Positions 25,262 through 33,832 of a stretch of 64,000 nt of DNA are shown here, piece after piece. The position numbers and the translations under genes are program-made. The stretch is taken from positions 124,001 to 188,000 of the forward strand of contig NZ_JACGXN010000009.1 of assembly GCF_014138285.1 (NCBI RefSeq). The letters run 5' to 3'. The stretch comes from Phyllobacterium myrsinacearum (GTDB lineage Bacteria > Pseudomonadota > Alphaproteobacteria > Rhizobiales > Rhizobiaceae). Each line of letters begins with the position of its first letter. The stretch's first letter is position 1. The notes under the pieces are model-generated. The model ran no database searches and was not told where the DNA came from. It worked only from the letters and a program-made list of their open reading frames with translations.

Positions 25262-27227
25262 TGCGATAACGCGCGAACCCATTTTCACCGTCACCGGCTT
25301 CCTCAATCTTCACCGCTTTCACGTCGCCAATGAAATTCTTGCCCTTCGGGCCCGTGTCGAACAGCACGGATGCGCCCTTCACTGGCGCAAACTTCCAGTT
25401 GTCGTCCGCGGATGGATTGATGGTTTTTTGATCAATGATGTAGCGCACAATGACATCGCGATTGGTATCGGGCGCGACGAAGATAACCTTGCTCTCGTTG
25501 ATGCCGGGGAAATTGCCGCCTCCCCCTGCCCGGTAATTGTTCGTCACGACAACGAATTTCTGTTTCGGATCAATCGGTTTCCCGTCAAAGGTCAAGTTGA
25601 CGATACGGTTGCTTTCCGCATGGACCACCTCCCCCTTGGATCCGTATTTTGCCGGTTGTGACAGATCGATTTCGTAGGAAACGCCATCGATCACGTCGAA
25701 ATTGTAGGAAGGGAAACTGGTATCGATGAGCGGTTGGTCGGCTTTGCCTGGCTCGACCGTCTTGAAAATACCCGCGGACATTTCAAGCCATTCTTTTACA
25801 TCCGTTCCGGTGATGGCAACAGCACGCACCGTGTTGGGATAGAGATAGAGATCAGAGACATTCTTGATTGCAATGTCTCCCGCAGGCACATCCGTATAAT
25901 AGTCAGCACCACCACGGCCACCGGCCTTGAACGGCGCCGCAGCGGAAAGAACAGGCAAATCTTTCCACTGCGTGTCCTTGAGCATATCCTTGATGTACCA
26001 GGTCTGCGCATTGGACACGATCTGCACCGACGGATCGTCGGCAACCAGCGCGAAATAGGAATAGAGTGGTGCCGAGGTCTTGCCGACCGGGCGGCGGACA
26101 TAGGCAAGCGTTGCCTCATGATCAGCCTTGGCGGCTTCCAGCACATCAGGACGGCTTTCGACCAGCGGCTTTACTGCCTTTTCAACGCGCTCATAGATCG
26201 GCCGCGCCTCCGTGGTGAAATCGGCAACCTTCCACGTGTCACCATCACGCTCAAGCAGCAGGTCAATCAGTCCCATATGCGAGCCCCAGAAACCGGCCAT
26301 GACGGCTGGCTTGCCCTGCAGCGTCCCCTTTTTGACATCAACGCCCTCGATACCGGCAAAATCCTTCGGATCCGGGAAAACCAGATGCTGGTGACCTGTG
26401 ATGACAGCATCGATCCCCTCGACCCCCGCCACGTAGAGCGAGGCATTCTCCATGCCGCTGCTCTGGCCCGCCGCGATACCGGAATGGGACAGCGCGACGA
26501 TGATATCCGCGCCCTCCGCCTTCATTTTCGGCACCCAGCCTTTGGCAGCCTCAACGATATCGCGGGTGACAACCTTTCCCTTGAGATTCTGCGCGTCCCA
26601 AAGCGTGATCTGCGGTGGGACAAAGCCGATAAAACCAACCTTGACGGGTAATTTCTGCCCCGTTCCATCGGTAATTTCATATTGCTTGATCAGATACGGC
26701 TTCATGTAGAGGGGATCATCGGTCGGCGTCGCCGCCAGTTCACCCTTGACCAGATTGGCGCAGACATAGGGGTATCCGGCACCGGCCAAAACCTTGTCCA
26801 TATAATCGAGGCCATAATTGAACTCGTGATTGCCGAGTGTTCCCACCTCGTAACCGATCGTGTTCATTGCCTTGATGATTGGATGGACATCACCGTCCTT
26901 CATGCCTTTCTCGTAGGCAATATAATCACCCATCGGATTGCCCTGCAGGAAGTCACCATTGTCCACGACAATCGAGTTGGTCGATTCGGCCCGGATCTTT
27001 GCGATGATCGATGCCGTGCGGGCCAGCCCCATCGTGTCGTTCGCCTTGTCGGCGTAATAGTCGTAAGGGTAGACATTCACGTGCAGATCGGTCGTGGCGA
27101 CAATGCGCAGATGCGCCTGTGAGGCGGCAGCCATTGCGGAAAACGGGTGCAGAATTGCCACCGCCCCGGCAGCGGCCGTGCTTGCCAGAAATGAACGGCG
27201 GGTAAGAGCGGATGACGTTTCGTACAT
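25251..27227 (-). CDS. cpdB: 2',3'-cyclic-nucleotide 2'-phosphodiesterase / 3'-nucleotidase
   Basis: 658-residue periplasmic metallophosphoesterase of the 5'-nucleotidase/CpdB family, which breaks extracellular cyclic and 3'-nucleotides to nucleosides and phosphate. The N-terminus has a twin-arginine signal (LTRRSFLASTAAAG, Arg10-Arg11), so folded export by Tat is predicted. Metal-site motifs: ATTDLHVN, DNGDFLQG, LGNHEFNYG, SHSGI and TGHQH. The C-terminal nucleotide-binding domain has NNYRAGGGGNFPG. The ATG at 27227 with AGGAG upstream is preferred over 27260. It has a role in phosphate or purine scavenging. Confidence 0.9.
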   Translation of the reverse strand: MYETSSALTRRSFLASTAAAGAVAILHPFSAMAAASQAHLRIVATTDLHVNVYPYDYYADKANDTMGLARTASIIAKIRAESTNSIVVDNGDFLQGNPMGDYIAYEKGMKDGDVHPIIKAMNTIGYEVGTLGNHEFNYGLDYMDKVLAGAGYPYVCANLVKGELAATPTDDPLYMKPYLIKQYEITDGTGQKLPVKVGFIGFVPPQITLWDAQNLKGKVVTRDIVEAAKGWVPKMKAEGADIIVALSHSGIAAGQSSGMENASLYVAGVEGIDAVITGHQHLVFPDPKDFAGIEGVDVKKGTLQGKPAVMAGFWGSHMGLIDLLLERDGDTWKVADFTTEARPIYERVEKAVKPLVESRPDVLEAAKADHEATLAYVRRPVGKTSAPLYSYFALVADDPSVQIVSNAQTWYIKDMLKDTQWKDLPVLSAAAPFKAGGRGGADYYTDVPAGDIAIKNVSDLYLYPNTVRAVAITGTDVKEWLEMSAGIFKTVEPGKADQPLIDTSFPSYNFDVIDGVSYEIDLSQPAKYGSKGEVVHAESNRIVNLTFDGKPIDPKQKFVVVTNNYRAGGGGNFPGINESKVIFVAPDTNRDVIVRYIIDQKTINPSADDNWKFAPVKGASVLFDTGPKGKNFIGDVKAVKIEEAGDGENGFARYRITL

Positions 27228-27324
27228 AGAGAAGGCTCCTGCATAGTTGGCTTCAGGCAACGGTGGTAATGGACCGGGGTCACCGAATTATGATGAGTTT
27301 GTCATGGCCTATCACGGTCAGCAA

Positions 27325-27813
27325 TCAGCTTCCGGCAATTTCGATGAGCGCCGTTTCCACGCCAAGACCGGTACGGTCCGCCACTTCACGCAACGCAAAG
27401 GACGAGTTGATCTTGGTCACATGCGGCAGGGCGGAGAGCCAGAATTTATGGATGCGCTCGTAATCTTCCAGATCCTTGGCCGCGATGCGCAGGAGATAAT
27501 CATACTCGCCCGACATGAGATAGCAGACCAGAACATTCGGGCAGCGCCGTACGGCGGTCTCGAATTCACGCAATTGTTTGTCCGCCTGCCCCGAAAGGGA
27601 TATATTGACAATCACGGTGACAGGATGACCGAGCATCTTGTTGGAGAGACGCGCGTGATATCCCCGGATAACGCCTGACTTCTCCAGAATGTCCAGCCGG
27701 CGCGAACAGGCTGATTGCGAAAGCCCCACTTTTTCCGCCAGCGTCGCATTCGACATGCGGCCATCCTTTTGCAGGCAATCGAGGATAGCGATATCAATCC
27801 TGTCCAGTGACAT
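27325..27813 (-). CDS. Lrp/AsnC-family regulator of alanine dehydrogenase
   Basis: 162-residue Lrp/AsnC protein. The N-terminal helix-turn-helix is at about 3-60 (LDRIDIAILDCLQKDGRMS, VGLSQSACSRRLDILEKSG), then the RAM/ACT-like effector domain (VIVNISLSGQ, CYLMSGEYDYLLRIAA). Divergent from ald with 154 bases between them; AldR/BkdR-type Lrp proteins often control alanine dehydrogenase in response to amino acids, so it is the probable activator of ald. The ATG at 27813 is preferred over a frame-open start at 27852. Confidence 0.88.
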   Translation of the reverse strand: MSLDRIDIAILDCLQKDGRMSNATLAEKVGLSQSACSRRLDILEKSGVIRGYHARLSNKMLGHPVTVIVNISLSGQADKQLREFETAVRRCPNVLVCYLMSGEYDYLLRIAAKDLEDYERIHKFWLSALPHVTKINSSFALREVADRTGLGVETALIEIAGS

Positions 27814-27826
27814 TGTTCGATCTTCC

Positions 27827-27886
27827 TTCGAAGAATAGATAATTTTACGCAAGAATATTCGAAAAAATGCCTTTCGTCGATATTCC
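27827..27886. promoter_or_regulatory. Repeated A+T-rich dyads between lrp-type gene and ald
   Basis: TTCGAAGAA (27827-27835), the palindrome GAATATTC (27853-27860) and CGATATTC (27878-27885) recur in the divergent promoter. They are candidate Lrp-type sites, since these proteins bind arrays of degenerate A+T-rich dyads. Confidence 0.4.
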
Positions 27887-27967
27887 TTAGCAAGGACATG
27901 CGAAGCGATTCATGATGTCATATGCACCTCAAACGGGAACCTTGAAAACACTCTAGAGGAGGCAAAA

Positions 27968-29083
27968 ATGCGCGTAGGCTGCCCAAAAGAAATCAAAAAC
28001 CATGAATATCGCGTCGGTCTCACTCCGGGGGCCGTACGCGAATATATTGCCCACGGCCACACGGTCATTATCCAGTCCGGAGCTGGAACAGGAATAGGAG
28101 CCGATGACGGAGCCTATCAGGCGGCTGGCGCAAAAATCGTCAAGACTGCCGAAGAAGTCTTTCAGCAATCGGACATGATTGTGAAAGTGAAGGAGCCGCA
28201 GCCGTCCGAATGGGCGCAGCTGCGTGAAGGCCAGCTCCTCTATACTTATCTCCATCTTGCCCCAGATCCGGAACAGACCAAAGGCTTGCTCGCCTCCGGC
28301 GTTACGGCTATCGCCTACGAAACGGTGACGGACGACCGTGGCGGGCTGCCTCTGCTTGCACCGATGTCGGAAGTGGCCGGACGTCTCGCCATCCAGGCAG
28401 GCGCAACCGCACTGCAGAAGGCCAATGGCGGGCGCGGCGTGCTGCTTGGCGGTGTGCCAGGCGTTCTGCCAGGCAAGGTAACCATTATTGGCGGCGGCGT
28501 TGTCGGCATCAATGCAGCGCAGATGGCTGCCGGCCTTGGCGCCGACGTGACCATTCTGGATCGCTCGATTCCTCGCCTGCGCCAGCTTGACGACCTGTTC
28601 CATGGCCGTATCCATACCCGTTACTCGACGATTGAAGCACTCGACGAAGAAGTATTCTCCGCCGATATCGTCGTGGGCGCTGTGTTGATCCCCGGAGCAG
28701 CGGCGCCGAAGCTGGTCACGCGCGAAATGCTTTCGGGCATGAAAAAAGGTGCGGTCATCGTTGACGTCGCCATCGATCAGGGCGGTTGCTTCGAAACATC
28801 CCATGCCACGACACATTCGGAGCCGACCTATGAGGTCGACGGCGTTATCCATTACTGCGTTGCCAATATGCCCGGTGCGGTTCCGGTCACCTCCGCCCAT
28901 GCCCTGAACAACGCCACGCTGCAGTACGGCCTGCAGCTCGCGGATCGGGGCGTGAAGGCACTGGTAGACAACCCGCACCTGCGCAATGGCCTCAATGTTC
29001 ACAAGGGCCGCATCACCAATCAGGCCGTTGCCGAGGCACTCGGTCTGGAAATGGTGGAAGCCAAGGCTGTTCTTGCCGCCTGA
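27968..29083 (+). CDS. ald: Alanine dehydrogenase
   Basis: 371-residue NAD-dependent enzyme that interconverts L-alanine and pyruvate plus ammonia. Catalytic residues Lys75 (VKVKEP) and His96 (YLHLAPD) are present, as is the NAD-binding GGGVVG (175-180) preceded by [24 protein letters not shown] and the [16 protein letters not shown] segment are diagnostic. Length is standard. An ideal AGAGGAGG precedes the ATG, and a strong terminator follows 17 bases after the stop. It is controlled presumably by the divergent Lrp-family gene. Confidence 0.96.
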   Translation: MRVGCPKEIKNHEYRVGLTPGAVREYIAHGHTVIIQSGAGTGIGADDGAYQAAGAKIVKTAEEVFQQSDMIVKVKEPQPSEWAQLREGQLLYTYLHLAPDPEQTKGLLASGVTAIAYETVTDDRGGLPLLAPMSEVAGRLAIQAGATALQKANGGRGVLLGGVPGVLPGKVTIIGGGVVGINAAQMAAGLGADVTILDRSIPRLRQLDDLFHGRIHTRYSTIEALDEEVFSADIVVGAVLIPGAAAPKLVTREMLSGMKKGAVIVDVAIDQGGCFETSHATTHSEPTYEVDGVIHYCVANMPGAVPVTSAHALNNATLQYGLQLADRGVKALVDNPHLRNGLNVHKGRITNQAVAEALGLEMVEAKAVLAA

Positions 29084-29100
29084 GCCGATACCAACAAAGA

Positions 29101-29128
29101 AAAGCCCGGGTTTTGCCCGGGCTTTTTT
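29101..29128 (+). terminator. Terminator of ald
   Basis: Perfect stem AGCCCGGG / CCCGGGCT with a TTTTG loop followed by six T residues. Confidence 0.93.
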
Positions 29129-29138
29129 GATGGAATGT

Positions 29139-29630
29139 TCAGATAACCCAATCGGGTTCGTGCAACTCGATGCGGCACTGGAAGCAGTTGTTCTTGGCCG
29201 AGCGCATATGCACGTAGGCAACATCGTCCCGCGCCAGAAGTTCTTCCGCCCGCACGGGAATGTTGCTGGTCGGGATCACACCGCCCGTACCGTAGACAAT
29301 CCGGTCCTGACAGGAATAGCCCCGCAGGATATAGTCGGTCGTCTTGCGGAACATGTCGGGCATCTCTGATGTCTCGCTATAACGTTCACATTCTTCCACA
29401 TGGAGAAAGATCGGTCCCGTTTCCGCATAGGGTTGCGGCGCGGGAAATGGCCGGTGCGACAGAATCAGATATTTGTCGCCAGCCTTCACGTTCTGCAGGC
29501 AATGGCGGCAGGGCGTGCCGTCACCGTCGGAAACATGAACTTCAGGCACCTGTCCATTGGCATCGGCACCGCCCGTCTGATAGTGCCGGGCGAGCGTCGT
29601 GGTCATTGCAATAAAACGTATCGTAGTCAT
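29139..29630 (-). CDS. DUF1203-family protein
   Basis: 163-residue cytoplasmic protein of the DUF1203 family. GTPCRHCLQNVKAGDKYLILSHRPF contains the conserved Cys-x-x-Cys; ETGPIFLHVEEC and YSCQDRIVYGTG follow, and a second Cys-x-x-C (NCFQC) lies near the end. The cysteine pattern suggests a zinc or redox site, but the family has no known function. The ATG at 29630 has GGGAGC-type upstream sequence and is preferred to an extension at 29678. Confidence 0.75.
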   Translation of the reverse strand: MTTIRFIAMTTTLARHYQTGGADANGQVPEVHVSDGDGTPCRHCLQNVKAGDKYLILSHRPFPAPQPYAETGPIFLHVEECERYSETSEMPDMFRKTTDYILRGYSCQDRIVYGTGGVIPTSNIPVRAEELLARDDVAYVHMRSAKNNCFQCRIELHEPDWVI

Positions 29631-29706
29631 GGGAGCCTCCTTCGCTGGTTCGAAGAAAACACCCGAACAATGATGCAAACCACCCGTTTCCTGCTGATCT
29701 CAGCAA

Positions 29707-30555
29707 TCACCAGCTGCCATCTGGTCCGTCCGTGTTCAATGAAAGCTGGCGCCAAAGTTCCAGTTCGGCCTGCATGCTGGAAAACTTCGTTGCAGCCGCG
29801 TTGAATGCCATAGCGCCCGCTACAAACCGCAGTGGCGGCTTGGCTTCACTGGACAACACCACCATGGCATCGGCGAGCTTCGCAGGATCGCCAGGCTGCG
29901 AACCATTCCGGCTTTCAAAGGCCGCTCTCTGGCTGGTCCTCCGGTCATCATAATCCGCGATTGCATTGGCATCGCCGATGCGCAACGAATCGCCCGTGAG
30001 AAAGTCCGTACGGAAGGGACCCGGCTCCACGATCGTCACGAACAGGCCGAAAGATGCAATTTCAAGTGCCAGAGATTCCGAGAAGCCCTCGAGTGCAAAT
30101 TTGCTTGCGCTGTAGAGCGAGCCAAACTCGCCGCCACGCAGCCCTGCGATAGAGGAAATGTTGAAGATATGGCCTTTGCGGGCGGCCCGCATCACCGGCA
30201 GGACAGCCCAGGTGACATTGAATACCCCGTGCACATTCGTCGCAAACTGCGTGTTGACCGTTTCAACAGTATTCTCTTCGAAAAATCCGAGCTGGCCGTA
30301 CCCTGCATTGTTCACCAGCACATCAATCGTGCCAAAGCGCGATATCGCCGCCTGCACGGCCGCCTGCGCCTGATCAGCATTTGTGACATCCAGTTCGACC
30401 GCCAGCAACTGTTCACTGTCCGGTCCTAGAGCTTCGGTTACCGCGCTTTTCCTGCGGCCCGTTGCAACCACGCGGTCACCCGCCCGTATCGCAGCCTTTG
30501 CGATCTCAACACCCAAACCACGCGTGGCACCTGTAATAAACCATGTTCTCTGCAT
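29707..30555 (-). CDS. Short-chain dehydrogenase/reductase
   Basis: 282-residue classical SDR oxidoreductase. Cofactor motif TGATRGLG (8-15), NNAG (82-85), and the catalytic triad Ser135, Tyr148 and Lys152 (YSASK). The C-terminal half resembles SDRs annotated as oxidoreductases with unknown substrates. The start at 30555 has GGAG six to seven bases upstream; the open frame continues to 30765 across the divergent promoter, which is not credible. It is divergent from an AraC regulator, its likely controller. Confidence 0.87.
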   Translation of the reverse strand: MQRTWFITGATRGLGVEIAKAAIRAGDRVVATGRRKSAVTEALGPDSEQLLAVELDVTNADQAQAAVQAAISRFGTIDVLVNNAGYGQLGFFEENTVETVNTQFATNVHGVFNVTWAVLPVMRAARKGHIFNISSIAGLRGGEFGSLYSASKFALEGFSESLALEIASFGLFVTIVEPGPFRTDFLTGDSLRIGDANAIADYDDRRTSQRAAFESRNGSQPGDPAKLADAMVVLSSEAKPPLRFVAGAMAFNAAATKFSSMQAELELWRQLSLNTDGPDGSW

Positions 30556-30705
30556 TTTGGTCTCCATAGATTGCATCCCATGGAACCATGCCGCAGCCAA
30601 AAACCGATAGATTGATGCACGCGTATTCTTGCACAATCCTCTCAAACCTGAGCGTATCAGGCGCTTGAAGCTTGCATCCCCCCGTGTGCCTTGCTTGAAT
30701 GAAGC

Positions 30706-31599
30706 ATGGAACAGCTCGCTGAAATCAGTACCCTCATCGCACGCCACACCGGTACTGACGGTCAAGCCATGCCGATTCCCGGCATTCGGTTACTCAGCTC
30801 CAGCGTCCCAACCGAACCCATCAACGGTTTTTATGAACCGGCCTTCGCCCTGGTTGCACAAGGCGCAAAACGGACGATGGTTGGCAACAGAATATTCGAA
30901 TACGGTGCCGGCCAATATCTCGTCGTCTCGCTCGGCCTGCCCATCGCGGGCCATGTCACAACGGCCAGCCACGAGGAGCCCTATCTCGCCTTCCGGTTAA
31001 GCCTGAATCCGCCAGTGATAGCCTCACTCCTGCTGGAGGCATCCACCGCCAATCAGAGCACCAGCGACCCTTTGGGGCTCGCTGTCAGCCATGCCTCACC
31101 AGAAATAATTGATGCGGTCATTCGACTGTTGCGGCTGATTGATCGGCCGGAAGATCTTGCCATTCTGTGGCCGATGCTCGAGCGGGAAATTCTCTGGCGA
31201 CTCCTCACCGGCGAACAGGGTAACAGCGTACGCCAGATCGGCCTTGCCGACAGCCGTCTTTCTCAGATCAATCGGGCCATCCGCTGGATACGGGCACACT
31301 ATGCCGAGATTTTCCGCATCGATGATCTGGCAGACATTGCTGGTATGAGTGCCGCATCCTTTCACCGGCATTTCCGGGCAATTACAGCCATGAGCCCGCT
31401 GCAATATCAAAAACAAATTCGTCTGCAGCAGGCACGCGCCTGGCTCATCGCTGAATCACGCGATGTTGCTTCCGTCGGCTTCGCTGTCGGTTATGAAAGC
31501 CCGTCGCAATTCAGCCGGGAGTACCGGCGGCTGTTCGGCGTGCCACCCGGCAAGGATATCGTGCGGTTGCGATCGTCGCCACAGCCGGGCTTGGCATAA
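30706..31599 (+). CDS. AraC-family regulator with AraC_N domain
   Basis: 297-residue regulator. The N-terminal AraC_N (PF06719-like) domain covers about 5-150 (PIPGIRLLSSSVPTEPINGFYEP, LVVSLGLPIAGHV). The C-terminal double helix-turn-helix covers about 190-290 (LADIAGMSAASFHRHFRAITAMSPLQY, VASVGFAVGYESPSQFSREYRRLFG). This subtype is commonly found next to SDR or aldo-keto reductase genes and probably controls the divergent SDR. The inducer is unknown. Confidence 0.9.
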   Translation: MEQLAEISTLIARHTGTDGQAMPIPGIRLLSSSVPTEPINGFYEPAFALVAQGAKRTMVGNRIFEYGAGQYLVVSLGLPIAGHVTTASHEEPYLAFRLSLNPPVIASLLLEASTANQSTSDPLGLAVSHASPEIIDAVIRLLRLIDRPEDLAILWPMLEREILWRLLTGEQGNSVRQIGLADSRLSQINRAIRWIRAHYAEIFRIDDLADIAGMSAASFHRHFRAITAMSPLQYQKQIRLQQARAWLIAESRDVASVGFAVGYESPSQFSREYRRLFGVPPGKDIVRLRSSPQPGLA

Positions 31600-31692
31600 G
31601 GCGGTGAGCCCGCCGGCCTACTGTCTTACTCTGCCGCGGTGATATTGCTCAAAATGACGTGGGCATGAACAGCCCGCATCAAAATTACACCA

Positions 31693-32229
31693 TTACAACC
31701 ACGCCTCGATTTCCGCATCGGCAAAGCCCACCGGGCTGAAGCCCATGCGCTGATACATTTGCAGGGCTCGCGGACTGTCGAGCGTGTTGGTCTCGATGAT
31801 GACCTTTTCCGGGCTGCTCATCCATGCTGTGGTAATGGCTTCACTCAGGAAGAATTTTGCAAGGCCCCGCCCCTGAAACTCCGGCACGAGGCCGAAGTAC
31901 AGAATTTCAGCCACGCCCGGCTCCTGGTTGACCACGAGCTCGAAAAAGCCAGCGGGTGAGCCGTCCACGTAAAGCACATGGATGTCGACCGAATCCCGGT
32001 GAATGATGGCTGACAATGCCTCGTCGCTGAGGTTGCGGTGCACAAACCAATGGTGCGGTTTACCGACCTGCTCGTAGAGAAAGCGATAAAACGGCAGGGA
32101 AATCTGTTTCGCCGACATGATCGCGAGCTTGAAACTGGCAGGCGTCGGAACGGAGTAAACAGGCCTGTTGGTCATTTCCAGCAGCGTCACGCGGGTCTTC
32201 AGAATTTTGGGCTTGGCTGCCTCGGTCAT
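31693..32229 (-). CDS. GNAT acetyltransferase
   Basis: 178-residue N-acetyltransferase. The acetyl-CoA loop is VPEFQGRGLAKFFL, the preceding strand is VAEILYFGL, and RALQMYQRMGFSPVG is the usual C-terminal signature. Its ATG overlaps the sseA stop (ATGA, 32226-32229), so it is the last gene of the cysK-alaX-sseA-GNAT operon. The acceptor substrate is unknown; the operon suggests a link to sulfur amino acids or aminoacyl-tRNA quality control, which is inference. Confidence 0.83.
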   Translation of the reverse strand: MTEAAKPKILKTRVTLLEMTNRPVYSVPTPASFKLAIMSAKQISLPFYRFLYEQVGKPHHWFVHRNLSDEALSAIIHRDSVDIHVLYVDGSPAGFFELVVNQEPGVAEILYFGLVPEFQGRGLAKFFLSEAITTAWMSSPEKVIIETNTLDSPRALQMYQRMGFSPVGFADAEIEAWL

Positions 32230-33083
32230 TGCTCTGCTTCGCCGGTTGCAACAGGTGTATCCTTGTGCGCACCCCATTCGCTCCACGACCCGTCATAAAG
32301 AATGTTGTCCTTGTGTCCGAGAGATTCGAGAGCCAGCGTGATCACTGCGGCCGTGATGCCCGAACCGCAGCTGGTAACGACGGGACCGGACAGATCAACG
32401 CCCGCATCATCAAGTACCTGCCGCAGACCGGCGAGATTCTTCAAATAACCCTTGTCTGCCAATGCCGACGACGGCACATTGCGCGCGCCAGGCATATGTC
32501 CGGAACGAAGACCCTCGCGTGGTTCCGGGTCCTTTCCGACAAAACGGCCCGCCGCCCGCGCATCGGCAATCTGGCGTGATCCCGTATCGACGATCTTGCG
32601 CATATCAGCAAAGCTCGCCACCTTGTCCGCCTGAAAATCGACCACAAAGGCTGTCGGCGCAATCTTGGTTGCGTCACTGGTCACAGGTCGGCCATCTTTC
32701 TTCCAGTTGTCGAAACCGCCATCCAGCACAAACACGTTCTTCGCGCCCATAGTTCGGAACATCCACCAGACACGCGGCGATGTGTTCATGCCGGGACCAT
32801 CATAGACGACAATCGTGTCATTGTTCGTGATGCCCATGCTGCTGACGGCGGCGGCGAAAGCTTCAGGCTTCGGCAGCGTGTGCGGCAGCGGTGAATCCGG
32901 ATCGGACAGCTTTTCATGATCGAAGAACACGGCGCCCGGAATGTGGGCCGCCTTGTATTCGCCCTCCGCATCGCGATTGAGAAACGGGAAATACCACGAG
33001 GCGTCGAGAATACTCAGGCCCGGCTTGCCCAATCGTTCCTGCAACCACTCGGGGGAAACCACAAAAGCGCTTTTGTCGGCCAT
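32226..33083 (-). CDS. sseA: 3-mercaptopyruvate sulfurtransferase
   Basis: 285-residue two-domain rhodanese that moves sulfur from 3-mercaptopyruvate to cyanide or thiols. The catalytic loop CGSGITA begins at Cys239; CGSG[IV]TA is the mercaptopyruvate-type loop, as opposed to the thiosulfate rhodanese loop. The inactive N-terminal rhodanese domain has LDASWYFPFLNRD and HIPGAVFFD; the C-terminal one has GHMPGARNVPSS. It lies 2 bases downstream of alaX and overlaps the GNAT gene. Confidence 0.92.
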   Translation of the reverse strand: MADKSAFVVSPEWLQERLGKPGLSILDASWYFPFLNRDAEGEYKAAHIPGAVFFDHEKLSDPDSPLPHTLPKPEAFAAAVSSMGITNNDTIVVYDGPGMNTSPRVWWMFRTMGAKNVFVLDGGFDNWKKDGRPVTSDATKIAPTAFVVDFQADKVASFADMRKIVDTGSRQIADARAAGRFVGKDPEPREGLRSGHMPGARNVPSSALADKGYLKNLAGLRQVLDDAGVDLSGPVVTSCGSGITAAVITLALESLGHKDNILYDGSWSEWGAHKDTPVATGEAEQ

Positions 33084-33085
33084 GG

Positions 33086-33832
33086 TTATTCTCCTTCCGG
33101 TAAGGCACCGAAGCGGATACGGAACCGCCGGTTTTCCTTGCCCTTCTTTTCTATTTTGCCAATGTGGATTGCACCGACCTCACCTGTCGTTGCCACGTGC
33201 GTTCCCCCGCAAGGCTGCGAGTCGATGGCACCATCCTTACCGATACAGACAAGGCGGATGCGCCCCGTCCCGGTCGGAGGGCGTACATTTTTTGACTTGA
33301 TAAGGCTCGGATTGGCTGCAAGGTCGCCATCGGTTATCCAGCGCGTGAAAATCGGATGGTTGGCATTGACCAGTTCCATCAGCTTTTCCGTCACGCCTTC
33401 CTTGGTCACACCGGCATCCGGCAGGTCGAAATCGACGCGGCTGTCATCTTCGGAAACGGCAGCGCCAGTGATGGGAAACGGGCAGACAACGCTGAGCAGA
33501 TGGCAGGCGGCGTGCATACGCATCAACTTGTAGCGGCGATCCCAATCGATGCGCAGAAGCACCTTCTCGCCGATGGCTGGCACGGGCTGTTCCGGCGCTG
33601 GCACATGGATGATTTCTTCCTTGCTTTCACCCGTTACCGTCGCCGCGATAGCAATCGTGCTGCCATCCGCCCGTACAAACACCCCGGTATCACCGGGTTG
33701 GCCGCCTGAGGTGGCGTAGAAAATCGTCTGGTCGGTGAGGATACCACCGCGCTCATTGAGCGCTATAACGGTTGCCTCAATTTCCTTCAGATAGGAATCG
33801 TCACGGAAGAGTATCGTTGTATCGTATGCCAT
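33086..33832 (-). CDS. Alanyl-tRNA editing protein (AlaX type)
   Basis: 248-residue trans-editing enzyme that hydrolyses Ser- or Gly-tRNA(Ala) made in error. Zinc ligands are present: HxxxH (His107, His111 in MHAACHLL) and CxxxH (Cys208, His212 in CGGTH). The N-terminal glycine-rich TSGGQPGDTG motif identifies the longer AlaX-M class. The start ATG overlaps the cysK stop by one base (TGATG), so it is coupled to cysK. Pairing with cysteine synthesis is noteworthy, since the genes share an operon. Confidence 0.9.
   Translation of the reverse strand: MAYDTTILFRDDSYLKEIEATVIALNERGGILTDQTIFYATSGGQPGDTGVFVRADGSTIAIAATVTGESKEEIIHVPAPEQPVPAIGEKVLLRIDWDRRYKLMRMHAACHLLSVVCPFPITGAAVSEDDSRVDFDLPDAGVTKEGVTEKLMELVNANHPIFTRWITDGDLAANPSLIKSKNVRPPTGTGRIRLVCIGKDGAIDSQPCGGTHVATTGEVGAIHIGKIEKKGKENRRFRIRFGALPEGE

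Noticed and set aside
27953-29224. Long open frame on the minus strand opposite ald (423 codons)
   Set aside because: It is a shadow of the alanine dehydrogenase gene, with His/Arg-rich composition, and it crosses the ald terminator.
30556-30765. Extended SDR start
   Set aside because: The extension crosses the divergent promoter and overlaps the AraC gene start.
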